From positions 1-64,000 of the forward strand of contig NZ_CAJHOA010000003.1 of the NCBI RefSeq assembly GCF_905120345.1: a stretch of 64,000 bases of DNA, written 5' to 3'. Numbering within the stretch: position 1 is the stretch's first letter; each line of letters begins with the position of its first letter. Below, piece after piece: positions 9,447-17,657 of this stretch. Source of the stretch: Denitrificimonas caeni (GTDB taxonomy: Bacteria > Pseudomonadota > Gammaproteobacteria > Pseudomonadales > Pseudomonadaceae). Made by a program: the position numbers and the translations under genes. Under the pieces are notes generated by a model. It did not search any database. It had not been told where the DNA came from and saw only the letters and a program-made list of their open reading frames with translations.

Positions 9447-10249
9447 AGCTTAAGTTAGACGAACCCTTTGCCAGCCTCTGGGCAGGACAAGATGCGTTTG
9501 TCGCTGTCGAACAATTGCAAGGTGAAGTGTATCGGGAGCTCGAAGCACGCCGTACGCTGCGCACTGAAGTAGCTGGACGTGGTTATTTTGTCAAAATCCA
9601 CCGAGGCATTGGTTGGGCAGAAATCTTTAAAAACTGGCTGACCGCCAAAGCGCCAGTATTGGGTGCTGAGCAAGAATTGAAAGCCATTGAGCGCCTGCAA
9701 CAAAGCAATATTGCCACCATGACGGCAATCGGTTTTGGTGCGCGTGGTTGTAATCCGGCGCAGCAGCATTCTTTTATTATTACTGAAGAGTTAGCGCCCA
9801 CCGTTAGTCTGGAAGATTACTCCATCAACTGGCGTACACAGCCACCTGAGCCACGCTTAAAATGGGCGTTGATTAAGCGTGTCGCGCAAATGGTTGGTGG
9901 TATGCACCGTGCTGGCGTCAATCACCGCGATTGTTATATTTGCCATTTTTTATTGCACACCGATCAGCCCATTAGCGCCGACTCGTTTCGATTGTCAGTG
10001 ATTGATTTGCACCGTGCGCAAACACGTGAGCAAACACCGCAACGCTGGCGCAATAAAGACTTAGCTGCGCTATATTTTTCTGCGTTAGACATCGGTTTAA
10101 CCCAGCGCGATAAACTACGTTTTCTACGTGAGTACTTTCAGCAGCCGCTGCTGGAAATTTTGCACGATGAGGCTGTGTTATTGGCCTGGTTAGAGAGCAA
10201 AGCAGCGAAACTCTATGCGCGTAAAATACGTTATGGAGATGCGTTGTAA
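9443..10249 (+). CDS. waaP: LPS core heptose I kinase
   Basis: 268 residues, the usual WaaP length. Phosphorylates heptose I of the LPS inner core with ATP. Kinase-fold residues are all visible: Lys51 (YFVKIHRG), the catalytic loop His161-Arg162-Asp163 (NHRDCYICHF) and metal-binding Asp188 (SVIDLHRAQ). Core phosphates bind divalent cations and are essential for outer-membrane integrity in P. aeruginosa. Translationally coupled to waaG by a 4-base overlap and to the next kinase by a 1-base overlap. Confidence 0.94.
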   Translation: MKLKLDEPFASLWAGQDAFVAVEQLQGEVYRELEARRTLRTEVAGRGYFVKIHRGIGWAEIFKNWLTAKAPVLGAEQELKAIERLQQSNIATMTAIGFGARGCNPAQQHSFIITEELAPTVSLEDYSINWRTQPPEPRLKWALIKRVAQMVGGMHRAGVNHRDCYICHFLLHTDQPISADSFRLSVIDLHRAQTREQTPQRWRNKDLAALYFSALDIGLTQRDKLRFLREYFQQPLLEILHDEAVLLAWLESKAAKLYARKIRYGDAL

Positions 10250-10983
10250 TGTCGAGTTGGCGTTTGACAGCAGACTATCAAGCGTTGCATGCCGACTTTG
10301 GTAGCCTAGAAAAGGTGTTTGCTTTAGACGGTGAGCGCATCACTCATGATCCTTTATCTGAATTGATTCGGGTAAAACGTGACGGTGTTGAGTATTACGT
10401 GAAACGCTACCGCAATGCCGGTAAAGGCTTGCGCCGTTATGCTGCCAGACCTCGAATTAAGGCAGAATGGCAAAATCTTAAGCGCTTTGCCAAATGGGGT
10501 ATTCCAACGGCGGAAGTGATCGCTCAAGGTTTAGAGCGGCAAGCAGGTGCTTTTGTGCGTGGCGCGATGATTACCCGAGAAATCCCCAATAGCTATGATT
10601 TAGCTGCCTTAGCCCATCAACAGAGCCCTCTTTTGCAGGATGCTATTTGGGTGCAGCAAGTCAGTGCGCAAGTCGCCCGTGCAACACGAATTATGCATGC
10701 ACACCACTTTACCCACAATGATTTGAAGTGGCGTAACTTGCTGGTGGATGATCAAGGCAAAGTGTACTTAATTGACTGCCCTGCCGGTACCTTTTGGTGG
10801 GGGCCAATGTTGCGTTATCGGATCATTAAAGATTTGGCCTGCTTAGATAAAGTAGCTAAGTATCATCTGCGCAATACTCAGCGTTTACGCTTTTATTTAG
10901 AGTATTGTCAGCGCGCTCGGCTTAATGCCCAGGATAAAAAACAGATCGTAAAAATCGTACGATTTTTTGAGGGGCGTGAATGA
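10249..10983 (+). CDS. wapP: Kinase-fold LPS core protein (WapP/InaA-type)
   Basis: 244 residues. Lipopolysaccharide-kinase family, matching in size and position the gene after waaP in P. aeruginosa (WapP). Catalytic residues look intact: Lys52 (YYVKRYRN), His156-Asn157-Asp158 (THNDLKWRNLL) and Asp176 (LIDCPAG). Likely to phosphorylate a second core position, probably on heptose II; this rests on gene order and motifs, not on sequence that fixes the acceptor. Overlaps both neighbours (1 and 4 bases). Confidence 0.85.
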   Translation: MSSWRLTADYQALHADFGSLEKVFALDGERITHDPLSELIRVKRDGVEYYVKRYRNAGKGLRRYAARPRIKAEWQNLKRFAKWGIPTAEVIAQGLERQAGAFVRGAMITREIPNSYDLAALAHQQSPLLQDAIWVQQVSAQVARATRIMHAHHFTHNDLKWRNLLVDDQGKVYLIDCPAGTFWWGPMLRYRIIKDLACLDKVAKYHLRNTQRLRFYLEYCQRARLNAQDKKQIVKIVRFFEGRE

Positions 10984-11729
10984 ACGACTTTATTGATCCA
11001 GTCATCGCTGATGTGCTTGAACAACATCAACTCAATAGTTTTAGCGCCTTGTGGAATTTACAGCTCGATGCTGTGGATGAGCCTAATACCGAACGTGGTG
11101 GCTGGAGTAGTGTTGCGAAGCTGACCTTAGGTGAGCAGACATTTTATTTAAAGCGGCAAATCAATCATTTGACTCGCAGCCTGCAAAAACCTTTTGGTGA
11201 ACCCACCTTTGCCCGCGAAATGCGCAATATTCAGCGCTATCAACAGTTGGGTATTCCCGCATTGCATGCCGCGTACTTTGCTCAGCGTAAAGAGCTGGAT
11301 GAACAACGCGCGATATTGATGACTTATGCATTAGAGGGCTGGCAAGATTTAGATTATTGGCAGCAACAATGGCATGAACTGTCGAATCAGAAACAGCAAG
11401 GCATTGTGCAAGCCTGTGCCAAACTTGCGCAAACCTTGCACAATGCTGGGCAAATTCATGGTTGCTTTTATCCTAAGCATATTTTTTTACAAGAACAGAC
11501 CGATGGTTTTACTGCCCAGTTGATTGATCTTGAAAAAACGCGTCCATTACTGTTCGGTCGACGTGATCGGATTAAAGATTTAGAGCCATTATTTAGACGT
11601 TCGCGTCATGTTTGGGGTCGAGAGCAAACACAGCTGTTTTTGCTCAGCTATCTGGAAAAACCGAGTCATGCTGCACACTGGTTGCAGCGTTTAGACGCGC
11701 GTCGTCGTAACAAGGAGGCGCGTTCGTGA
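10980..11729 (+). CDS. wapQ: Kinase-fold LPS core protein (WapQ-type), altered catalytic loop
   Basis: 249 residues, same lipopolysaccharide-kinase superfamily and same position as WapQ in P. aeruginosa. Lys58 (FYLKRQ) and the metal-site Asp183 (LIDLEKTRP) are present, but the catalytic-loop Asp is replaced by Cys162 (IHGCFYPKHIF where WaaP has NHRDCYICHF). It may therefore be weak or inactive as a kinase, use another residue, or act as a partner of its neighbours. Overlaps the gene before by four bases (ATGA) and the one after by four (GTGA). Confidence 0.82.
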   Translation: MNDFIDPVIADVLEQHQLNSFSALWNLQLDAVDEPNTERGGWSSVAKLTLGEQTFYLKRQINHLTRSLQKPFGEPTFAREMRNIQRYQQLGIPALHAAYFAQRKELDEQRAILMTYALEGWQDLDYWQQQWHELSNQKQQGIVQACAKLAQTLHNAGQIHGCFYPKHIFLQEQTDGFTAQLIDLEKTRPLLFGRRDRIKDLEPLFRRSRHVWGREQTQLFLLSYLEKPSHAAHWLQRLDARRRNKEARS

Positions 11730-13168
11730 AACTGAGTGCATTAAGCGGTCGTGCCCCACAGTTGCCGCTGACTTTAGCGCTGGATAATGGTCAGCTCTTG
11801 GTGATTGAGCAATGGCTGCGTGTTCTGCCTGGGCAGCGTTATGTTGGTAAAGCGCAATGGCAAGGCCGCAGTGTCTTAGCAAAAATTTTGCTTGGCAGCA
11901 AAACTGCACGTCAGTTTCAACGAGAGTTGGCTGGCGCACAATTATTGAGCGAACAGCACATCGATAGCGCTAAATTACTTGATGCCCAGCAGCAAGCCGA
12001 TGGCAGTGCTTATTTGCTATTTGAGTTTATCGACAACGCACAAAGCCTCGCTGCTGCTTGGCAAGAATGCGCTGCCGATCTGCCACTCAGTGAGCAACAA
12101 ACAGCTGTACTCGGTCGCGCGCTGAGCGCTATTGCGCAGATGCATTTGCGCGGTCTTTGGCAAAGTGATTTGCATCTCGATAATGTATTACAGCAAGGCG
12201 AGCAGCTCTATGTCGTCGATGGTGGTGGTGTACAAAGTGAGCAAGCTGGGCAACCGTTATCATCCGACAAAGTGATCAGCAACTTAGCGGTATTCTTTGC
12301 ACAGTTACCCAGTGCTTTTGATGCACACCTTGAAGAGTTACTGATTCATTATTTAATGGCCAATGGCGAGCATGCCCTGCGTTTAGAAAGCCTGCATAAG
12401 CAAATACTCAGCATTCGCCAATGGCGAGTCAAAGATTACCTCAAGAAAGCCGGCCGTGAGTGCAGTTTGTTTAGTGCCAATATCAACCCATTTGGTTTGC
12501 GCGTGGTTTGGCGCGCTGCACTCAGTGAACTTGAGTCCTTATTGGCAGCACCTGATGCTGCGATTGCCACAGGGCATATCTATAAAACCGGTGGTGCTGC
12601 GACTGTCGCTCGAGTTGAGCAGGATCAACATCAGTTCGTGGTTAAGCGCTATAACATTAAAAACATATTGCATTGGTGTAAGCGTTTTTGGCGTCCGAGC
12701 CGTGCTTGGCAGAGCTGGCGCGAAGGGCATCGACTTAGCGTGTTAGGTATTGCTACGCCGCAACCGTTGGCTGTATTAGAAAACAGATGGTGTGGGTTGC
12801 GTGGTAGCGCTTGGTTAATTAGTGAATATTGTGGTGAGCAGGATATAATCGACCGCTTGTCTAACTATCAAGACGATGGTGTCGTACCTGAGGCTGAGAT
12901 CGTCGCGTTAGTTGAATTGTTGAACGCGTTGATTCGTGAAAAAATCAGTCATGGTGATTTAAAAGGTCACAATATTTTATGGCATCAACAACGCTGTTAT
13001 TTAATTGATTTAGATGCCATGCAACAGCACCACAACATGCGCAGCTTTACTCGCGCGTATTTAAAAGATCGCAATCGTTTATTACGCAATTGGCCGCAAG
13101 GCAGTCCGTTGCATACATTACTTGATCAGCGTTTACCGCAGTTGCCCAGCAGCTGCCCTGAAGACTAA
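11726..13168 (+). CDS. Protein with two tandem kinase-fold modules (PA5006-like)
   Basis: 480 residues, GTG start with a strong AAGGAGG eight bases upstream, overlapping wapQ by four bases. It holds two kinase-like modules in one chain. Module 1, about residues 30-240: Lys53 (LAKILLG), catalytic loop QSDLHLDN with Asp148, and Asp165 in VVDGGG. Module 2, about 285-480: Lys308 (VVKRYN), HGDLKGHN with Asp411, and Asp428 in LIDLDAM. Both keep the residues expected for ATP use. The position matches a kinase gene of unclear substrate in the Pseudomonas LPS core cluster, so a phosphotransfer role on core sugars is likely but not shown. Confidence 0.85.
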   Translation: MKLSALSGRAPQLPLTLALDNGQLLVIEQWLRVLPGQRYVGKAQWQGRSVLAKILLGSKTARQFQRELAGAQLLSEQHIDSAKLLDAQQQADGSAYLLFEFIDNAQSLAAAWQECAADLPLSEQQTAVLGRALSAIAQMHLRGLWQSDLHLDNVLQQGEQLYVVDGGGVQSEQAGQPLSSDKVISNLAVFFAQLPSAFDAHLEELLIHYLMANGEHALRLESLHKQILSIRQWRVKDYLKKAGRECSLFSANINPFGLRVVWRAALSELESLLAAPDAAIATGHIYKTGGAATVARVEQDQHQFVVKRYNIKNILHWCKRFWRPSRAWQSWREGHRLSVLGIATPQPLAVLENRWCGLRGSAWLISEYCGEQDIIDRLSNYQDDGVVPEAEIVALVELLNALIREKISHGDLKGHNILWHQQRCYLIDLDAMQQHHNMRSFTRAYLKDRNRLLRNWPQGSPLHTLLDQRLPQLPSSCPED

Positions 13169-13183
13169 GAGGCAAAAAGACCC

Positions 13184-14935
13184 ATGGCACTTACTATTCT
13201 CGGCCTATCTGGCGCACTCAGCCATGATCCCTCGGCAGCGTTATATATTGATGGAAAATTGATTGCTGCTGTTGAGGAAGAGCGTTTAGTTCGCGACAAG
13301 CATGCAAAAAATCGCATGCCCTACGAATCTGCTAAGTTTTGTTTAGAGCAGGCAGGTATTACCCCTGCCGATGTTGATGTGGTTGCCATTCCTTTTGCCC
13401 CGATCAGCATCTTTAGCAAAGCCCGCTGGCATTATGCTCAGCGTTATTGGTATGCGCCTGATCGTGCTTTAGATGCGATTTTAATGGGCAATCGTCGTTA
13501 CAAACGCTACTACAAAAAAATCCAATGGTGCTTGGAACAGTTAGGTTTTGATCTGAAAAAAGTCAAAATTGAGCCGGTTGAACACCACTTAGCGCACGCC
13601 GCCAGTGCCTACTTGTGTTCAGGCATTAAAGAAAAAACGGCGATTATGGGCATTGATGGTAAAGGTGAGTACGCCACAACCTTCTTTGGTTACGGTGAAA
13701 ACGGCAAAATCCATAAAATTAAAGAATTTTATGATCCTGATTCACTCGGCGGCCTGTACGGTGCAATGACCGAGTTTTTAGGCTTTGAAATGCTCGATGG
13801 CGAATTTAAAGTGATGGGGATGGCGCCTTATGGCGACCCTGATATTTATGATTTATCGCGCTTAGCTAAATTTGAAGACGGCGAGTTAGTGATTAACACC
13901 GAGTACGCTAACGTTGTCGGTCTACGCCGCTATAAAGAAAAGGGTAAAGGATTCTACTTCACGCCTAAGCTGATCGAGTGGCTGGGTCCAAAACGTGAAG
14001 GCGATATTGCCGATGATCCTTATATTCACTACGCCGCCAGCGTACAAGCGTTGTTTGAGAAACTCTCTTTAGAAATGATGGATTACTACCTCGGTGACAT
14101 TCTTAAAGAAACCGGGCGTATTGCTTTTGCGGGTGGTAGCGCACTTAACGTTAAGCTCAATCAAAAAATTATTGCTCGTGATGAAGTCAAAGAACTCTTT
14201 GTTCAACCGGCAGCCGGTGATGCCGGTACTGCAGTCGGTGCTGCGGCATATATTTCACAAAAACGTGGTGTACCGGTTGAGAAGATGGAACATGTCTATC
14301 TCGGCCCGTCCTACACTAATGAAGAGGTGATTGCTGCCTGTGCTAAACACCCAGGTCAGCCACAGTGGCAAAAAATCGATAATGTGCCTGAGCATATCGC
14401 CAAAATCATGGTCGATGGCAATCCTGTGGCTTGGTTTCAAGGCCGCATGGAGTTTGGTCCGCGTGCGCTAGGTGGTCGCTCGATTATTGGTTGCCCAAGC
14501 ATTCCAAAAGTAGCTGACTTGATTAACGCACAAATCAAGTTCCGCGAACGCTGGCGTCCATTCTGCCCATCGATGCTGGATACAGTGGCAGAGAAAATGC
14601 TGAAAGTGGATCACCCATCGCCCTTTATGACTTTCACCTTTGAAGTCAGTGATGAGTGGAAAGCCCGTGTACCTGAAGTGGTGCATGAGGATGGTACTTC
14701 ACGTGCGCAAGTGCTGGAGCGTCAATACAATCCGCGCTGGTATGACTTGATGCTTGAGTTAGAGAAGCTTACCGGCAACGGCGTATCGCTGAATACCTCA
14801 CTGAACCGCCGCGGTGAAGCCATGGTCTGTTCGCCAAAAGATGCTTTGGATATGTTCTATGGTTCAGATCTGCAATATCTGATTATGGAAGATATTTTAG
14901 TCGTTAAGGATGATCAGGCTGATGACAGCAACTAA
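13184..14935 (+). CDS. LPS core carbamoyltransferase (NodU/CmcH family)
   Basis: 583 residues. Transfers a carbamoyl group from carbamoyl phosphate, via an adenylate, to a sugar hydroxyl. The N-terminal YgjD-like domain shows LSGALSHDPSAAL and VEEERL, and the C-terminal domain shows AWFQGRMEFGPRALGGRS, both typical of the family; histidines in VEHHLAHAAS are the expected metal ligands. In P. aeruginosa the gene at this place is linked to the 7-O-carbamoyl group on heptose II. Starts 15 bases after the double-kinase gene and overlaps the next gene by 14 bases, so it belongs to the same operon. Confidence 0.92.
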   Translation: MALTILGLSGALSHDPSAALYIDGKLIAAVEEERLVRDKHAKNRMPYESAKFCLEQAGITPADVDVVAIPFAPISIFSKARWHYAQRYWYAPDRALDAILMGNRRYKRYYKKIQWCLEQLGFDLKKVKIEPVEHHLAHAASAYLCSGIKEKTAIMGIDGKGEYATTFFGYGENGKIHKIKEFYDPDSLGGLYGAMTEFLGFEMLDGEFKVMGMAPYGDPDIYDLSRLAKFEDGELVINTEYANVVGLRRYKEKGKGFYFTPKLIEWLGPKREGDIADDPYIHYAASVQALFEKLSLEMMDYYLGDILKETGRIAFAGGSALNVKLNQKIIARDEVKELFVQPAAGDAGTAVGAAAYISQKRGVPVEKMEHVYLGPSYTNEEVIAACAKHPGQPQWQKIDNVPEHIAKIMVDGNPVAWFQGRMEFGPRALGGRSIIGCPSIPKVADLINAQIKFRERWRPFCPSMLDTVAEKMLKVDHPSPFMTFTFEVSDEWKARVPEVVHEDGTSRAQVLERQYNPRWYDLMLELEKLTGNGVSLNTSLNRRGEAMVCSPKDALDMFYGSDLQYLIMEDILVVKDDQADDSN

Positions 14936-16031
14936 GGCTGTGCAAGCCACTGCAGAGCAATGGGTTCTGCAGTTTAGTCATGGTTATGACGGGCCTTTTC
15001 TAGATTGTGCACGTCAGTATGCAGTGCTGTTTAAAGACACTGACTATAAGGTTTGTACAGTGTATTTAACCGGCAAGCCGAGTGATGAAGTAACGCAAGG
15101 CAGCGCTTCAGATGACGTTATTTTTTTAAATTACAGTAGCAAGCAAGTGCGAGGTCTCAAACTTGCAGCCATTGCTGACTTTAAGAAAATCGTTGCCAGT
15201 CGTAACTTTACGTTGTGTATCGCTCATCGATTTAAGCCGATTTATATAGCATTGTTTGGCTCAAAACTCCCAGTGATTGGCGTGCATCACGCCTTTGGCG
15301 ATTATAAACGTCGCTCAAGACAGTGGCTGGCCAATCACTTCCGTGACCGGCTACGCTTGCTTGGCGTGTCCAATGCGGTACGTGATGATATGCGCGCCTG
15401 CTTGCCCAAGTTTAAATTTGAACATATTCAAACGCTGTATAACCGTATTGATGTTGATGCCGTGCAAGCCGAGCAAGTCAGCCGTGAGCACGCACGTCAG
15501 TTGCTTGATTTACCGTTGGATGTCTGGATTGTCGGTAACGTCGGACGCTTGCATCCCGACAAAGACCAAACCACGCTGATCAAAGGCTTTGCCAAAGCGC
15601 TGCCAGAGCTACCGGCAGGCAGTCTGCTGGCGATTATGGGTAGCGGTCGCTTAGAGCAACCGCTCAAACAACTGGCGATTGATCTTGGCGTGGCAGATAG
15701 CGTGCGCTTTCTTGGGCAAGTACCTAACGGTCGCCGTTATTTTAAAGCATTCGACCTCTTTGCCCTTAGTTCAGACCACGAGCCGTTTGGCATGGTATTA
15801 CTCGAGGCCATGGCGGCGGATGTACCTGTTATCGCTACCAATTGCGGTGGAGCAAAAGAAGTAGTCAGTGATCCTCAATATTTATTTGAACTGGGCAGCG
15901 TTAAAGAACTAGCAGACTTAATGACTCTAATGAGTCAGCAACAGCATAAGAAAATATTTGATTTAAGTGAGTTTTCTGATGACCGTGCCATAGGTCAGTA
16001 CAGAGAAATAGAGGCTGTGTTTTTTGATTAG
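14922..16031 (+). CDS. wapH: GT4 glycosyltransferase of the LPS core (WapH-like)
   Basis: 369 residues from the ATG at 14922, chosen because AAGGA lies 11 bases upstream; an ATG at 14910 is also in frame. A retaining GT4 enzyme with an N-terminal acceptor domain (VIGVHHAFGDYKRRS) and a C-terminal donor domain with VGNVGRLHPDKDQ, IMGSGRLEQPLK and SDHEPFGMVLLEAMAADVPVIAT, which includes the EX7E-type pair. It follows the carbamoyltransferase exactly as wapH does in P. aeruginosa, so it probably adds a core hexose. The gene at 17650 is a diverged paralogue. Confidence 0.85.
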   Translation: MTATKAVQATAEQWVLQFSHGYDGPFLDCARQYAVLFKDTDYKVCTVYLTGKPSDEVTQGSASDDVIFLNYSSKQVRGLKLAAIADFKKIVASRNFTLCIAHRFKPIYIALFGSKLPVIGVHHAFGDYKRRSRQWLANHFRDRLRLLGVSNAVRDDMRACLPKFKFEHIQTLYNRIDVDAVQAEQVSREHARQLLDLPLDVWIVGNVGRLHPDKDQTTLIKGFAKALPELPAGSLLAIMGSGRLEQPLKQLAIDLGVADSVRFLGQVPNGRRYFKAFDLFALSSDHEPFGMVLLEAMAADVPVIATNCGGAKEVVSDPQYLFELGSVKELADLMTLMSQQQHKKIFDLSEFSDDRAIGQYREIEAVFFD

Positions 16032-16773
16032 TTTTATTAATAAAAAAATTCGACGCTTAATTAAGTCTGTAACAGGTTTTGAAGAAAAACTAACGCAAGC
16101 AAATCTAGTTATAAAATTTAGTGGAAAAGAGATTTCCAAAAAAACACATATTTTCATGGAAGAAAAGAGCACCCTCGGCAGAATAGAAGTGGCTTCGGTA
16201 TCGTTTAAAATAGGGGCATATAGTTTTTTTAGGAGTGGAGTGGTTTCTTCTGATCTAACGATTGGACGATTTTGCTCCTTAGGCGAAAATATCCATATTG
16301 GTGTGAATGCACAAGCGCATCCTGCTGATTGGGTCAGTACCAACCCTTTTCAATATGATCAGTCATTTAAGAATACGCCGATACAACTCTCTTATAAAAT
16401 AGCGCAGAGTGAAACATCCATTGGTAATGACGTATGGATTGGTGAGGGTGTTTTGATTATGGAAGGCGTCAGTATTGGTGATGGTGCTATCGTTGCAGCG
16501 AGGGCAGTGGTTAACAGGGATGTTGAACCCTACACCGTGGTTGGCGGTATTCCTGCTCGACTTATAAGAGATCGATTCTCAGAGTCAACTGCTAAAGAGC
16601 TGTTAGATACTCAATGGTGGAATTACTCTTTAGACAATATGATTGGCTTTAGCTTTGATAAACCACAAGAGTTTATTAAACAGTTCAATAGGCATGAAAT
16701 GATAAGAGCTGACTATAAAATATATTCTGTAGTTAGGGGCAAAAGGAATTTAAAAGTAAGAGAGTTCGTATGA
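16024..16773 (+). CDS. CatB-type hexapeptide-repeat O-acetyltransferase
   Basis: 249 residues if it starts at the TTG at 16024, overlapping the previous gene by 8 bases; GAGG lies about 11 bases upstream. The first ATG in frame is at codon 45, which would cut into the fold. The core is a left-handed beta-helix of hexapeptide repeats (SIGNDVWIGEGVLI, SIGDGAIVAARAVV), ending in VGGIPARLIRDRF as in xenobiotic/CatB-related acetyltransferases; HPADWVSTNPF holds the expected catalytic His. Probably O-acetylates a sugar of the nearby glycan using acetyl-CoA. First gene of the AT-rich block, with AGA/AGG and ATA codons far commoner than in the core genes before it. Confidence 0.85.
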   Translation: MISFINKKIRRLIKSVTGFEEKLTQANLVIKFSGKEISKKTHIFMEEKSTLGRIEVASVSFKIGAYSFFRSGVVSSDLTIGRFCSLGENIHIGVNAQAHPADWVSTNPFQYDQSFKNTPIQLSYKIAQSETSIGNDVWIGEGVLIMEGVSIGDGAIVAARAVVNRDVEPYTVVGGIPARLIRDRFSESTAKELLDTQWWNYSLDNMIGFSFDKPQEFIKQFNRHEMIRADYKIYSVVRGKRNLKVREFV

Positions 16774-17657
16774 GTGATCGTAATAAATTATCAACCATCG
16801 CTATACTCATGCCCTATTTTGGGACATGGCCCTTTTGGATCGAGCTATTTATAGAAAGTTGTAGAAATAATGCAACCATTGATTGGTATTTTTTTAGTGA
16901 TTGCGGTGTTTTAGAGAGCTTTCCTGCGAATGTAAAATATCAAGAAATGAGTTTTGATCAGTACAAGGCGCTCGTTTCTTCTAAGCTCTCAATAAATTTT
17001 GAGCCTGATAATGCCTATAAAATCTGTGATATTCGCCCCGCCTTTGGATTTATTCATAAAGAATTAATAGCCTCTTATGATTTTTGGGGATTTGGCGACT
17101 TAGATTTAGTGTACGGTGATTTACGCGCTCTCTACACGCGTGAATACTTAAGTAACTGTGATGTGTACTCTAATCATGCTACGCGAATATCTGGGCATCT
17201 CTGTATTTTTAGAAATACAGAGAAAATGCAACAGGTGTTTCAGAAAATACCCAATTGGCAAGATAAATTTTCCAATCCCTTGCATTTAGCCGTTGATGAA
17301 AGAGCGTTTAGCAAGCTTTTTGTTAAGCATAAGAACTTTCCAAAAAAGACACGGACTCTATTAAAGAGTATATATCCACTTTCACGCAAAGGATGCTTTG
17401 TAGAAAACCATACAACACCCAATGGTTGTATCGCATGGAAAGATGGCAGTTATAATTTTCCAAAAAAATGGTTTTGGAAAGAGGGTGTCATTACCAATGA
17501 TTTAGATAAAGAGGCCTATTATCCATATTTTCATTTTGCGATTTGGAAGAAAAATAACTGGCTCAATCATGATCCTGTTCGGTTAGAAACGATTAACCCA
17601 GGCTGTTGCTATGAGTTTTCTGCTGAAGGTATTAAAGCGGTGGTGAGCGGTGAGTAA
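16770..17657 (+). CDS. DUF6625-type protein, putative glycosyltransferase
   Basis: 295 residues, overlapping the acetyltransferase by four bases. It resembles the DUF6625 group found in glycan clusters. The N-terminus (AILMPYFGTWPFWI) looks like the nucleotide-binding start of a GT-A fold, and residues 106-116 (WGFGDLDLVYG) contain a DXD-like Asp110-Leu-Asp112 that could hold the metal and nucleotide sugar. No membrane segment is visible. Its place among glycosyltransferases and acetyltransferases supports a transferase role, but neither donor nor acceptor can be named. Confidence 0.65.
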   Translation: MSDRNKLSTIAILMPYFGTWPFWIELFIESCRNNATIDWYFFSDCGVLESFPANVKYQEMSFDQYKALVSSKLSINFEPDNAYKICDIRPAFGFIHKELIASYDFWGFGDLDLVYGDLRALYTREYLSNCDVYSNHATRISGHLCIFRNTEKMQQVFQKIPNWQDKFSNPLHLAVDERAFSKLFVKHKNFPKKTRTLLKSIYPLSRKGCFVENHTTPNGCIAWKDGSYNFPKKWFWKEGVITNDLDKEAYYPYFHFAIWKKNNWLNHDPVRLETINPGCCYEFSAEGIKAVVSGE

